64,000 nucleotides of DNA from assembly GCF_010747415.1 (NCBI RefSeq), contig NZ_JAAGNZ010000001.1, positions 1,116,001-1,180,000 on the forward strand. Direction: 5' to 3'. Origin of the DNA: Spirosoma agri (GTDB lineage: Bacteria > Bacteroidota > Bacteroidia > Cytophagales > Spirosomataceae). How positions within the stretch are numbered: the stretch's first letter is position 1; each line of letters begins with the position of its first letter. Of the stretch, positions 42,684 to 52,042 are shown piece by piece. The notes below the pieces were generated by a model. That model had not been told where the DNA came from. It worked only from the letters and a program-made list of their open reading frames with translations, and did not search any database. The position numbers and the translations under genes were made by a program.

Positions 42684-44921
42684 ATGACTCCATCAACGTT
42701 TGATCTAACTAATTGCGAACGAGAACCAATTCATATTCTCGGTTCGATCCAATCATATGGTTATCTGCTGGCTGTTCTGCCGGATACCTACTCAATTGTT
42801 CACGCCAGCGATAATATTGCTGATCTGATCGGTCAATCAGCCGATGAGTTACTGGGGTTGCCTATCGATCAGGCCTTGTCCAATTCCAGTCTGTCGGCCA
42901 ATGCACTGATCGAATTCCTGAATGTGGGTCGGCGAAGCGAATCATGGGAAGGACTCAATCCGCAACAGTTCGCAGTCAACGGAAAATCCTGGAATCTGAT
43001 CGTTCACCAGCATCAGGGCCTTATTGTACTTGAATGGGAGCCAGTCGGTGAGCATAATATAGCCCGGAATCAGCAGTTGATTGCACAGGCGCTAACCGAG
43101 GTGCAGGCGAGTCGGACGCTGAGCGATCTGTTACAGAATACTGCCCAGCGGGTCAAGAAAATCATTGGATTCGACCGGGTCATGGTCTATCGGTTCGAAC
43201 CAGATTGGCATGGCCATGTCATCGCTGAAGCGAAAGAAGATCATCTGGATTCGTACATGGGCTTGCATTTTCCGGCGTCTGATATCCCGCGTCAGGCCCG
43301 CGAACTGTATAAAATCAACCTGGTTCGGCTGATTGCCGATACGACCAGTACGCCTTCCCGCATTCTGTCGCAACCAGACTGGCCCAACGATAAACCCCTT
43401 GATCTCACCCACTCTGTGCTTCGGGCAGTGTCGCCCATTCATATCGAGTACCTCACTAACATGAGTGTACAGGCATCCATGAGCATTTCGCTCATGTACC
43501 GGGGTGAGTTGTGGGGATTGGTCTCCTGCCACAACACCGTTCCTCGTTTTGTCGATTATCCGGCACGACAGGCCGCTAAATTCGTGAGCCAGTTGCTTTC
43601 GACGGCGCTGGAGTTCCGCAAGGATGAAGAAGACCAGAGCAGTTTGCTCCACTTCCGTCAGAATGGACAGTATTTGCATGAACAACTCCTGCTCGATGAG
43701 AATATCGTGAAGGCGCTGACGAAGCAACCGGTTTCTATTCTGGATATGACGAAGGGAACGGGAGCCGCGCTGTTGTTCAACGGCACGGTTTACCGACTTG
43801 GACAGACGCCCGACGACGACGAGATCAGGGGGCTGGCCGACTGGCTGAAGCAGAACGATATGGAGTCTATATTGCAAACAGATCAGCTTCCTAACTTGTA
43901 TCCTCCCGCCGAAAAATTCCGGCATGTAGGAGCGGGGCTATTGAGTATTATCCTGTCGAAAGAGCTGAATGAATATATTTTCTGGTTCAAAGCCGAGCGC
44001 ATCCAGCAGGTTACGTGGGCCGGAAATCCGGATAAGCCAATTTTGGTTGACGCCGATGGTCAGCATCGAATCAGTCCCCGAACGAGCTTTGCCGCCTGGG
44101 TGCAGAACGTTCGAAATACGTCGGAAGCGTGGGCCGAGGCTGAGGTGGCTGCCGTCGTCAAGTTGCGTGAAGACGTATTACAGGTCATTACCAAACAGGC
44201 GAATGAAGTGCGGCTGCTGAACCAGCGGCTGCAACTAGCCTACGATGAACTGGATGCTTTCAGCTACACCGTGTCGCACGATTTACGGACACCACTGTCT
44301 TCGATCCGGTGTTATTCGGAAATCCTGCTGGAAGAATACGGACAGGATCTTAACCCCGACGCCACAGCGCTCTTTCAGAAGGTCATCGATTCAACTGAAC
44401 GGATGCGGGCGCTTATCCGGCATATTCTGTTCTATTCCCGAATGGGCCGCACGGAGCTGAATACGCAGTCGATCGACATGAAACAGCTGCTGGAAGGCAT
44501 CCGAGAAGAGATTATGATCACCGCCAAAGATCGCTCGCTGACCATCACGATTGGCGATACCCCCCCGATTGTGGCTGATGAGACGATGGCCATTCAGCTG
44601 TTTACCAACCTGCTTAGTAATGCCGCCAAGTACACGCAGTTAGAAAAAGAGGCTATTATTCGTATAAACGGAAAACAATCTGACGGCGAAGTTATTTATT
44701 CGATAGAAGACAATGGTATTGGTTTCGATATGAATCAGGCAGGTAAAATGTTTGACTTGTTCAAGCGACTGGAAAATGCCCGGACCTTTGAAGGCTCCGG
44801 TGTCGGATTAGCCATTGTCAAACGAATTGTAATTCGGCACGGGGGTAAAATCTGGTTTCACAGCGAACTTGACCGGGGAACGTCTTTTTATGTTTCATTG
44901 CCATCAACACAGACACGCTAG
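42684..44921 (+). CDS. bphP: Bacteriophytochrome sensor histidine kinase
   Basis: A red/far-red photoreceptor kinase of 745 residues. It has an N-terminal PAS domain with the biliverdin-attaching Cys11 (TNCEREPIHILGSIQ), a GAF domain (about 145-310) with PASDIPRQAR (Asp200) and SPIHIEYL (His253), a PHY domain whose tongue carries WFKAERIQ and the PRTSF motif (465-469), then a HisKA domain with YTVSHDLRTPLSS (phospho-acceptor His532) and a HATPase domain with NLLSNAAKYT and DNGIGF. The canonical chromophore residues are all present. It is followed after 3 nt by a response regulator and then a heme oxygenase that makes biliverdin. Confidence 0.97.
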   Translation: MTPSTFDLTNCEREPIHILGSIQSYGYLLAVLPDTYSIVHASDNIADLIGQSADELLGLPIDQALSNSSLSANALIEFLNVGRRSESWEGLNPQQFAVNGKSWNLIVHQHQGLIVLEWEPVGEHNIARNQQLIAQALTEVQASRTLSDLLQNTAQRVKKIIGFDRVMVYRFEPDWHGHVIAEAKEDHLDSYMGLHFPASDIPRQARELYKINLVRLIADTTSTPSRILSQPDWPNDKPLDLTHSVLRAVSPIHIEYLTNMSVQASMSISLMYRGELWGLVSCHNTVPRFVDYPARQAAKFVSQLLSTALEFRKDEEDQSSLLHFRQNGQYLHEQLLLDENIVKALTKQPVSILDMTKGTGAALLFNGTVYRLGQTPDDDEIRGLADWLKQNDMESILQTDQLPNLYPPAEKFRHVGAGLLSIILSKELNEYIFWFKAERIQQVTWAGNPDKPILVDADGQHRISPRTSFAAWVQNVRNTSEAWAEAEVAAVVKLREDVLQVITKQANEVRLLNQRLQLAYDELDAFSYTVSHDLRTPLSSIRCYSEILLEEYGQDLNPDATALFQKVIDSTERMRALIRHILFYSRMGRTELNTQSIDMKQLLEGIREEIMITAKDRSLTITIGDTPPIVADETMAIQLFTNLLSNAAKYTQLEKEAIIRINGKQSDGEVIYSIEDNGIGFDMNQAGKMFDLFKRLENARTFEGSGVGLAIVKRIVIRHGGKIWFHSELDRGTSFYVSLPSTQTR

Positions 44922-44924
44922 GCT

Positions 44925-45365
44925 ATGGTAGATATGATAGACGTTCTATACGTAGAAGATAATGAAAATGATGCGGATATATTCAGTCGCCTGATGCACA
45001 AAATGGGGCGGCCGGTCACGTATACAATTCTGTCGAGCGGTTCTGAAGCACTTGATTATCTGGCGGGGCAGGGAAAATACAAACAGCAACTGACTCCGCT
45101 ACCGAAACTGTTGCTGCTCGACCTCAATCTGGTGGGATTGAGTGGCATTGATGTCGTGCACAAAGCTCGCCAGCACGACCGGACGCGTTATCTGCCCATT
45201 ATTGCCTTTAGTACCTCCGATAGCCCGAGTGATGTTCGATCGGCTTACGAAGCCGGTATCAACGCCTATGTTGTAAAGCCTGGTACGTATCAGGATACGG
45301 GAGCCCTACTAACTCACCTGTATGACTTCTGGCTTGAACGAAATACCCGGATTTACAGCAAATGA
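44925..45365 (+). CDS. Single-domain response regulator (Rcp1-like), phytochrome partner
   Basis: A 146-residue receiver with no output domain. The acidic pocket is VEDNENDA (Glu11, Asp12), the phospho-acceptor is Asp66 in LLLLDLNLVGLSG, and the conserved Thr/Ser and Lys appear in IAFSTSDSPSD and YVVKPG. The KxxP-containing loop and the length resemble the Rcp1 regulators that accept phosphate from phytochromes. It starts 3 nt after bphP and its stop overlaps the heme oxygenase start (ATGA). Downstream effectors are not in the window. Confidence 0.94.
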   Translation: MVDMIDVLYVEDNENDADIFSRLMHKMGRPVTYTILSSGSEALDYLAGQGKYKQQLTPLPKLLLLDLNLVGLSGIDVVHKARQHDRTRYLPIIAFSTSDSPSDVRSAYEAGINAYVVKPGTYQDTGALLTHLYDFWLERNTRIYSK

Positions 45366-45934
45366 TCTCCTTACCCGAACGGCTCCGGCACGAAACCCGA
45401 CCCGAACACGAGCAAACAGAAGTTCTTTTCTATACCGAGTCGCTGCAAAACGGAACGCTGACAGTTGGCAAATACAGCCATTTGCTTCGAACGCATCTGG
45501 TGTTTCATCGGGCACTGGAGTCAGCCATCGATCGTTACCCCGCATTTTTTCAGGAATACGACGCTACAAACCGGCAAAAGACGCCGTGGCTACTCGCTGA
45601 TCTGGCTGCTCTGCATGTACCGGAACCTCAGGAGTCAGTCAATTTATTTGCGGACTGGTCGCCCGTTGAATTACTCGGCGCGGCCTACGTTGGCGAAGGA
45701 TCGATGCTGGGCGGTACGGTTATCTGGAAAATGCTCCAGCACAATCAGGCTGTGCTGCCTTTACTGACGCATGCGCGTTTCTTCCGGGGATATGGCTCGG
45801 AAACCGGAACCCGCTGGCGAACCTTTAGCGCATTTCTGGTTCAGCGCGGAGTTGACTTTCCAGACGAGGTTGTAACATCGGCCAAGCATGCCTTTACCGC
45901 TTACCAAACTGTTTTTCAACAAACGAAAGAGTAA
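45362..45934 (+). CDS. bphO: Heme oxygenase (biliverdin-producing), phytochrome operon
   Basis: Heme oxygenase cleaves heme to biliverdin, the chromophore that the phytochrome encoded in the same operon needs. The 190-residue protein begins LPERLRHETRPEHEQTE, placing the proximal heme ligand at His16. The distal helix contains AYVGEGSMLGGTVI (109-120), the usual bacterial HO pattern. Its ATG overlaps the response regulator stop by 4 nt, giving a compact three-gene operon. Iron release is a possible secondary role. No ferredoxin or reductase gene is alongside. Confidence 0.92.
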   Translation: MISLPERLRHETRPEHEQTEVLFYTESLQNGTLTVGKYSHLLRTHLVFHRALESAIDRYPAFFQEYDATNRQKTPWLLADLAALHVPEPQESVNLFADWSPVELLGAAYVGEGSMLGGTVIWKMLQHNQAVLPLLTHARFFRGYGSETGTRWRTFSAFLVQRGVDFPDEVVTSAKHAFTAYQTVFQQTKE

Positions 45935-45949
45935 CCGCAAATTCAGAAG

Positions 45950-47989
45950 TTAGTCAGGGTTGGTGTCGGCAACTGGCAGGAACACCCTGAACGTCGATCC
46001 CGCGCCGGGCTGACTTGTTACGTCAATAGCTCCACCGTGACTTTCGGCGACACGCTGGCAAATAGCCAGACCAATGCCGGTACCGCTGTACTTCGTTGGG
46101 TCGTGCAATCGCTGGAAAGGCGTAAAGATCCGATCCTTATACTTTTCGTCGAAACCGATGCCATTATCTATAATGGTAATAAGCCAAAACGGCGACTCCT
46201 GCTGGTCGTGCAGTCGAGGAGGTAGGTCGTGGGCCTGAGCTGGCTCTACCCGTATCTGTAGCATGGGCACCTGATCGGGCTTCGAGAATTTAAGTGCGTT
46301 GATGATCAGGTTCTGGAAAAGTTGGCGCAGTCGTGATGTGCTTCCCAGGACAACCGGTAAAGGGGCTACATCAATGGATGCCTTCTTCTCCGTTATGGTC
46401 ATCTCCAGATCGCTGATAACATCGGTGAGCACACTGGTCAGCGAAACGGGAGAGAACGGTTCCCGCTGCGTAGTCAGCTGCGAATAGGCGAGCAAGTCCC
46501 TGATCAGCATCTGCATACGCCGGGCCGATTTCTGAATCCGGCGAACCATATCCTTCTCACCATCCGACAGATTGTCCACAAACTGGCTTTGAAGCATATC
46601 GCTGAATGCCTGAATCCGTCGGAGCGGTTCCTGCAAATCGTGGGAGGCTATCTGGGCAAACTGCTGCAAATTTTCGTTAGACCGTTTCAGTTCAGCAACA
46701 GCCTCCTTTAGTTCATTTTCCTGTTGCTGAGCGGCTATTTCGACCTTTTTTCGGTCGGTTACGTTGTTATAGGTGACAACAACACCATCGTTACCCTGCT
46801 TAACCGCCGATACCTCAAACCAGCCTTCCAGTCCAAATTTATCCCGGTAATACTGAAGACTTTGTTCTGCCTGACCATTAGTAACTACCCGTATATACAA
46901 GTCGAAAAAACCGTTTTCGCGATTGCCCGGGAACACGGTCAGCAACGATCGACCAATGATCTGATCGGGTGTCATGAAGTTACTTTTGATGACCGCTTCG
47001 TTCGCGGTATCCATCATAAAATCGACGATACTACCAGTCTGGTCCCGCATGGCCGTCATGGCAATGATGCTGTTCAGTGATGCGTCCAGCGTGGTTCGCA
47101 ATTGGTGTGTCTGACGCTCCAGAACCTGCGTTTGTTCGGCAACGCGCTGCTGAAGAATCTCTTCGGTCCGTTTGTTGGCTGTAATATCGATGACAGTACC
47201 GGTAAGACCGTTTGCCTGACCATGTTCGTCGAAGAAGGCCTGTCCATTTGCCTGTAACCAGCGAATTTTACCGTCGTTGAGGCCCACCGTGCGGTACTCG
47301 ATTGCGTAATGACCACCACTACCGGATTCCAGCGAATCCTGAATCGTTCGCTCTACCCGGTCCCGATCAGTTGGATGAATACCCTGGATAAAGGTGGGAT
47401 AATCGACCGATGCCGTTACGGGTAGCCCAAACAGTTCTTTCGTTCGATCTGACCAGGTCAGCTCATTTGTGATCGGGTTCAGTTCCCAGGTGCCTAATTT
47501 GGCCGATTCGATAGCGAGTCGTAGTCGCCCTTCAACTTCCTGGGCATGAATTTCGGCTTTTTTGCGGTCGGTGACGTCGACCAGCACCCCTGAAAAGATG
47601 CTCGGTTCGTTCTGGTCCGTGTAAGCTAACCGACCACGGGCGAGTACCCACTTTATGGTGCCCGTTCCGGTAACGATGCGGTACTCCGCTTCATAGGTCC
47701 GATTGAGTCGCATCGCATCCTCAATGAGCTGTACAACAAGCGAACGGTCGTCAGCATGAATAGCATCGGTGAATGTGTTCAAGGGTAACCCGTCCTCGGT
47801 TGGTAATCCCTGAATACCAAACAGTTGAAATAGGTTCGAATCGCCGTAAACCCGGTCGCTGCCAATGTTCCAGAACCAGGTCGCAATCATTCCTATACTG
47901 AGAGCGGTTTGGAGCTGATCGTATGAACGAAGAAGAATATCTTCCTGCAACAAATGTGGATTACGTTGAGCGGCAACGAGTTGGTTCAT
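45950..47989 (-). CDS. Three-PAS-domain sensor histidine kinase
   Basis: A 679-residue soluble kinase with no membrane segments. It has three PAS/PAC units (about 30-142, 155-272 and 300-412; each ends in a DVTDRKK- or DITANKR-like motif). A coiled-coil linker (about 415-445) leads to a HisKA domain with ASHDLQEPLRR (His450) and a HATPase domain with QNLIINALKFS, IDNGIGFDEKYKDRIFTPF and GTGIGLAI. The HDLQEP form is common in Bacteroidota light- or redox-linked kinases. It converges with bphO at 16 nt, so it may be a partner or alternative input to the phytochrome system. This link is inferred. Confidence 0.94.
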   Translation of the reverse strand: MNQLVAAQRNPHLLQEDILLRSYDQLQTALSIGMIATWFWNIGSDRVYGDSNLFQLFGIQGLPTEDGLPLNTFTDAIHADDRSLVVQLIEDAMRLNRTYEAEYRIVTGTGTIKWVLARGRLAYTDQNEPSIFSGVLVDVTDRKKAEIHAQEVEGRLRLAIESAKLGTWELNPITNELTWSDRTKELFGLPVTASVDYPTFIQGIHPTDRDRVERTIQDSLESGSGGHYAIEYRTVGLNDGKIRWLQANGQAFFDEHGQANGLTGTVIDITANKRTEEILQQRVAEQTQVLERQTHQLRTTLDASLNSIIAMTAMRDQTGSIVDFMMDTANEAVIKSNFMTPDQIIGRSLLTVFPGNRENGFFDLYIRVVTNGQAEQSLQYYRDKFGLEGWFEVSAVKQGNDGVVVTYNNVTDRKKVEIAAQQQENELKEAVAELKRSNENLQQFAQIASHDLQEPLRRIQAFSDMLQSQFVDNLSDGEKDMVRRIQKSARRMQMLIRDLLAYSQLTTQREPFSPVSLTSVLTDVISDLEMTITEKKASIDVAPLPVVLGSTSRLRQLFQNLIINALKFSKPDQVPMLQIRVEPAQAHDLPPRLHDQQESPFWLITIIDNGIGFDEKYKDRIFTPFQRLHDPTKYSGTGIGLAICQRVAESHGGAIDVTSQPGAGSTFRVFLPVADTNPD

Positions 47990-48068
47990 TCTTAACTGGC
48001 TAGTTACGATCAGATGTCCTTAATCAAGTGGTAACTAAAAACGTATACGGTTGGTTATTAGTGTTAGT

Positions 48069-48115
48069 ACTCAGCCCGGTCGTCTCTTCATTGTGAAAAG
48101 ACGACCGGGCTGAGT
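48069..48115. terminator. 17-bp perfect hairpin after the M43 protease locus
   Basis: Bases 48069-48085 and 48099-48115 are exact reverse complements around a 13-nt loop. It lies 32 nt after the stop of the minus-strand metalloprotease gene and probably ends the SusCD-2 transcript before the upstream region of the PAS kinase. Confidence 0.75.
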
Positions 48116-48146
48116 TAGCGTTTAACGACTACGAATGCTGACTTGC

Positions 48147-50522
48147 TTAGTTTTTTATTACCCGCTTCCTGAATATCTGCTCACCAATGCGCACTTCCAC
48201 GAAGTAAACGCCACCCGAAGCCGATTGCAGGTTGAGCGACTGCTCGAAGGTATCGGTCGTTTTCTGATGCGCCTGCCGGACAATCTCGACGCCGTTCAGG
48301 TTCCGGACGGCCAGTGTCAGCGCCCCTCTTAACGGACTGCTGAAGGATACGGTCATCAACCCATCGCTGGGGTTCGGCGTTACGGTCATTGCCTGCTCGA
48401 CCAGCGGGTTGGTGGCCGTAACGGTTCCTGTCCGCACATTGACGCGCACTGTCGCCTGGGCTGTACAAAGGTCAACGCCTGAGCCTGATACGGTGTACGA
48501 CGTCGTTTGCGTTGGCTGTGCCACGACCTGTGGACCCAGGGTGGTGTTCAGCCCAGTACCGGACCACGTGAATACACTGGCTCCCGTCGCGTTCAGCGTA
48601 ACGGTCTGGCCCGGATCGATAAACAGCGACGACGACGCTACCTGTACCGATGGCTTCATGCCGATGCGGGCGGTAATGTTATGCGAAACGTTTATGCCCA
48701 GACTATCGGCATAGCGCAGCCAGTCACCTTTCTGATTCTGCCGCCAGGCCGTGGCAAACAACGATTCCCCGTTTTGAGACGTGACCAGCGCAACAGTGTC
48801 ACCAGCGGCATAGGGTAGGAGAACCCCAACATGGTACGATAAGCCGAAGAGCGGCACATTTTTGTCGAACGTCACGGTTGTAGGGCGGTTGTTGGCTACA
48901 TCATCAAGAATAGTTCGCAACGGAACGTCTTTTTGACCCAGAATAGCGCCGGGGCCGTTCTGAAAACCGCGACCATTCCAGACCGTTACCGTCACGACTG
49001 ATTCCGTAGCGGCACCTCGGGCGGCTTTGGCCACACCAAATTTTAGGGATGCACCTGCCAGATTATTATAGCTCAACGTGTTGTCGAAGAATTCCGAAAC
49101 GGCCTGTGCCCGTTTGCTGTTCTGGCCCGCCAGATAACCCGTTCCGCCAGGCTCTCGTATGACGGTAGGTGTTCCGCTGAAGTTGGTGACCTCGGCGCAT
49201 AAACCCTGATTCAGCACTTCGATGTATTCGGTGCGAACCAGCGGGTCCGATGTGCCAATGGCATTCGACGTGACCAGCGTTACTTTGAATTTACCGGGCT
49301 GATTGTACGTTACCGTTGGGTTCTGCTCGGTTGAGGTAGCCGGTGTGCCGCCCTCAAAGGTCCATTCCCATTTAGTCGGAAATCCACTCGAAATATCAGT
49401 AAAGCGAACCTGTCCGCCGAGCAATACTTTTCGCGTATTGGCTTGAAAGTTTGATGTAGGGCGAGATGCTACCAGCGTGCCACAAACGTTAGACGTGAGC
49501 AGGGTATTTCGGCGCGGACTGATTTCCATCACGGCCCGAATCCGGTCTTTTTGGTTCAGCGTAAAGATATTCATGCAGGCATCATTGGAATAGTCCATGT
49601 AGTTCTGCACCATGTTTGCATTGCCGCAACTAACTCGTCCCGTTGGGCAGCCACTACTGGCCGATGCCTGCGGGGGCGTATCGGCACAAAAATCATCACC
49701 GCAGTTAGCATCACCCCAGATATGGCGCAGACCCAGCCAGTGACCTGTTTCGTGCGTTAAGGTGCGACCCAGATTGTAGGTGTTCCGCATGGTCGGGAAA
49801 TTACCTTTGCTGGCATTGCCAAACGACCGGTAATCGATCACGACACCATCGGTACTGGCCGGACTGCTGGTTGGAATACCCGCCAGATTAGACTGGCTCG
49901 GAAACTGCGCATAGCCAAGGACGCTACCTCCTCCGGCCACGGGTTCATTGAGTTCCAGCACCCAGATGTTGTAGTATTTGTCGGGATTCCAGTATGTACC
50001 TGGCTTAAGGATACCGTCCGTGTCGTTGATATTCCAGTTAGCGCGGTTGCCATTGTATCGATCAATACCCGGTTCGGCCATCGTCTGCCCCTGAGGATTG
50101 ACCACTGCCGCACAAAACTCAATTTCGATATCCGCGCCAACCGGATTCGCGTTGAAACCCGGTGTGCCCGCTTTCCGGCGGTAATCCTCATTCAGCGTTT
50201 CCAACTGCGACTGCACCTGGGCGGCACTGATGTTTCGGCCCGAGCCAACTGCTTCGCCATTATGCACAACGTGAACAACAACTGGAATGGTAATAACCGT
50301 TGCTGTCTGGCGGCTGGCGGCCATTCGCTTCTTAAGTTCAACCATTTTGAGTTGCAGCTGCCGTTCAAAATCGTTGAGTGTGCCCAGCTGTGGGTATTTG
50401 GCACGTAAGGCACTGTCCATTTGCATGGTAGCGCATTTATCCGGTGGCCCAAGCGGATCCTGAGCCTGGATTGCTTGGCTGCAAATAAAGAGAAGTGACA
50501 GGCTGAGTAGTAATCGGAACAT
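48147..50522 (-). CDS. Secreted M43 (cytophagalysin/pappalysin-like) zinc metalloprotease with PKD domain and T9SS sorting tail
   Basis: From ATG 50522 this is a 791-residue protein with a signal peptide (MFRLLLSLSLLFICSQAIQA); the upstream Met at 50582 is unlikely. The M43B catalytic motif is LTHETGHWLGLRHIWG (His257, Glu258, His261, His267), with a Met-turn at QNYMDYS (Met309). The domain is followed by a PKD-like fold (about 365-445, with KWEWTFEGG and YNQPGKFKVTLVTSN), a domain of unknown type, an Ig-like segment with TYTVSGSG, and a C-terminal type IX secretion domain (TVTPNPSDGLMTVSF, then GVYFVEVRIGEQIFRKRVIKN). It should be secreted or surface-attached. It is last in the SusCD-2 operon, 4 nt after the lipoprotein gene. 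Confidence 0.93.
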   Translation of the reverse strand: MFRLLLSLSLLFICSQAIQAQDPLGPPDKCATMQMDSALRAKYPQLGTLNDFERQLQLKMVELKKRMAASRQTATVITIPVVVHVVHNGEAVGSGRNISAAQVQSQLETLNEDYRRKAGTPGFNANPVGADIEIEFCAAVVNPQGQTMAEPGIDRYNGNRANWNINDTDGILKPGTYWNPDKYYNIWVLELNEPVAGGGSVLGYAQFPSQSNLAGIPTSSPASTDGVVIDYRSFGNASKGNFPTMRNTYNLGRTLTHETGHWLGLRHIWGDANCGDDFCADTPPQASASSGCPTGRVSCGNANMVQNYMDYSNDACMNIFTLNQKDRIRAVMEISPRRNTLLTSNVCGTLVASRPTSNFQANTRKVLLGGQVRFTDISSGFPTKWEWTFEGGTPATSTEQNPTVTYNQPGKFKVTLVTSNAIGTSDPLVRTEYIEVLNQGLCAEVTNFSGTPTVIREPGGTGYLAGQNSKRAQAVSEFFDNTLSYNNLAGASLKFGVAKAARGAATESVVTVTVWNGRGFQNGPGAILGQKDVPLRTILDDVANNRPTTVTFDKNVPLFGLSYHVGVLLPYAAGDTVALVTSQNGESLFATAWRQNQKGDWLRYADSLGINVSHNITARIGMKPSVQVASSSLFIDPGQTVTLNATGASVFTWSGTGLNTTLGPQVVAQPTQTTSYTVSGSGVDLCTAQATVRVNVRTGTVTATNPLVEQAMTVTPNPSDGLMTVSFSSPLRGALTLAVRNLNGVEIVRQAHQKTTDTFEQSLNLQSASGGVYFVEVRIGEQIFRKRVIKN

Positions 50523-50526
50523 ACGC

Positions 50527-51021
50527 CTATTTGGTAGTAACAGAATTGAATGTGAACCGATAACTGGCATCGATATCACCAAAGTAAAGTTCTACGGTTA
50601 AAACGGTAGCCGTCAGGGTTTTTACTGTAGCCAGGTACTTACCATCCAGAACCGGAATGTAGAACGCCAGCGTAGCATTGGCATTGACCAGATCCCAGCT
50701 ATCCGTTAGGTAGATATCGGATGCCGATGATGAGCATTTGGTAGCGCCCTCACTCGCTTCGAGTTTGTGCTCGGCGTTGGCGTAGAAAGTGATCAGATCG
50801 TCATAGATGCAAGGATCGATACCACTCTGATTGACAGGAATGACTCCTGATCCGGTACCACTATCAAAAACCTGTAAAGAGACCATCTTCCATGATTTTT
50901 TTTCGGTGCCAGTCAGCAGTTGACTATAGGTGGTGGGTTTGGGTTCAATTTTTTCGGAACATCCCCCAAGCAGCCAGCCAACTATACTCGGAATGAGCAG
51001 AAAGCGTAAAAAGTATCGCAT
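50527..51021 (-). CDS. Lipocalin-like hypothetical lipoprotein (164 aa)
   Basis: The N-terminus is a lipoprotein signal ending LLGGC (Cys21), followed by SEKIEPKPTTYSQLLTGTEKKSW, the pattern seen at the start of many Bacteroidota lipocalin-like lipoproteins. The mature part has short beta-strands (DLITFYANAEHKLEA, WDLVNANATLAFY, TVLTVELYF, YRFTFNSV) consistent with a small beta-barrel. Its role is unknown; a ligand-binding accessory protein of the SusCD-2 system is plausible. It lies 20 nt after the Calx-beta-like gene and 4 nt before the protease. Confidence 0.7.
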   Translation of the reverse strand: MRYFLRFLLIPSIVGWLLGGCSEKIEPKPTTYSQLLTGTEKKSWKMVSLQVFDSGTGSGVIPVNQSGIDPCIYDDLITFYANAEHKLEASEGATKCSSSASDIYLTDSWDLVNANATLAFYIPVLDGKYLATVKTLTATVLTVELYFGDIDASYRFTFNSVTTK

Positions 51022-51041
51022 AAAGCAGCGTGTCGAACGGT

Positions 51042-51965
51042 TTATTGGGGTGTGTACGTCTGTGTAAAAAGAAGTGTGGTGTCCCGATAGGTAGTCACCG
51101 AATTACTCGTCATCCCGATCCGGACTTTTGCCTGAAGGTTCAGGGTGATCTGGCGATTACGTGGATTCCAGGCTCCGGTTCCGCTAAGTGCTCCATTTGT
51201 GCCAAGCGCGTCGTTTGCCTGCGAAGGAACAGTCAGTGAGTTATCACCATTATCCGTAAAAATTAACGCTGGCTTTTCGGCATTGAACCCGAACAAAGTA
51301 CTGTTGCCTACAACCACAAAATTAATCAGACCGATGTTCCAGTTGCTTAGCGTATACTGCTTACAATCGGTGCTGGTTATCTCAACATTTGGCACCGTTG
51401 CTGTTCTTCCTGCTACGACGCCACTTCCCGTATAAAAACCGCCGAACAGGCAGTCGTCTTTGATTGTCAGCGTAAACCTTCTACCTATGGGTACTTCGCC
51501 CGTACCAAAACCGACCTGTAAGGTGTTGGGTTGCACACCCGTCAGTGTAAAGGTGAGCGATTGGGAGTCCAGGATATTGTTGGCATTATTGATCAGTTTT
51601 ACGGAAATTTCGCCGAAGCTCTTGTTGGCTGGGATGATCACCGTCCCTTTCGTGCCGACAATACTATAGTCCTTTCCTTCGCGCGCTGTCCCGCTCACGC
51701 TGTAATTGATCGTAATCGGCTGACTTAGTATCGGACCAACATTATGCACCCGAATGGCAATCGGCTGGCTATAGCTTTCCTTGTACGTTAGCGTTGAATC
51801 GGTGAACCGGACGAAGTACGGTCCTTGGAACGTTCGGTTCAAATCGTGATCTTCCTCACAGGCCCCCGACACCCACCCAACCGCCACGACCATAAGAAGG
51901 GTCACCAGCCAATGGTGGCTGGTATACTGTTTACCCGATTGTTTATATGTAGTTTGGTCTTTCAT
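51042..51965 (-). CDS. Lipoprotein with Calx-beta-like domain (307 aa)
   Basis: A long signal region ends in VSGAC (Cys36), giving an exported lipoprotein. The segment of about 40-165 (FVRFTDSTLTYKESYSQPI, YSVSGTAREGKDYSIVG, IPANKSFGEISVKLINN) matches the strand pattern of Calx-beta/DUF4843-type surface adhesins. The C-terminal half (about 170-307) is beta-rich and unrecognised. Such lipoproteins often follow SusCD pairs and bind the same substrate at the cell surface. Third gene in the SusCD-2 operon. Confidence 0.75.
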   Translation of the reverse strand: MKDQTTYKQSGKQYTSHHWLVTLLMVVAVGWVSGACEEDHDLNRTFQGPYFVRFTDSTLTYKESYSQPIAIRVHNVGPILSQPITINYSVSGTAREGKDYSIVGTKGTVIIPANKSFGEISVKLINNANNILDSQSLTFTLTGVQPNTLQVGFGTGEVPIGRRFTLTIKDDCLFGGFYTGSGVVAGRTATVPNVEITSTDCKQYTLSNWNIGLINFVVVGNSTLFGFNAEKPALIFTDNGDNSLTVPSQANDALGTNGALSGTGAWNPRNRQITLNLQAKVRIGMTSNSVTTYRDTTLLFTQTYTPQ

Positions 51966-52042
51966 ATTGTAGACTTCACTGAATCGATTTTAAGAAATGT
52001 AAACCTATAGGGCTTTTGACACCCAGCACGCTCTGACCAGAT

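Noticed and set aside
43131-43925. 264-codon minus-strand frame inside bphP
   Set aside because: Fully antisense to conserved GAF/PHY coding sequence; a codon-bias shadow.
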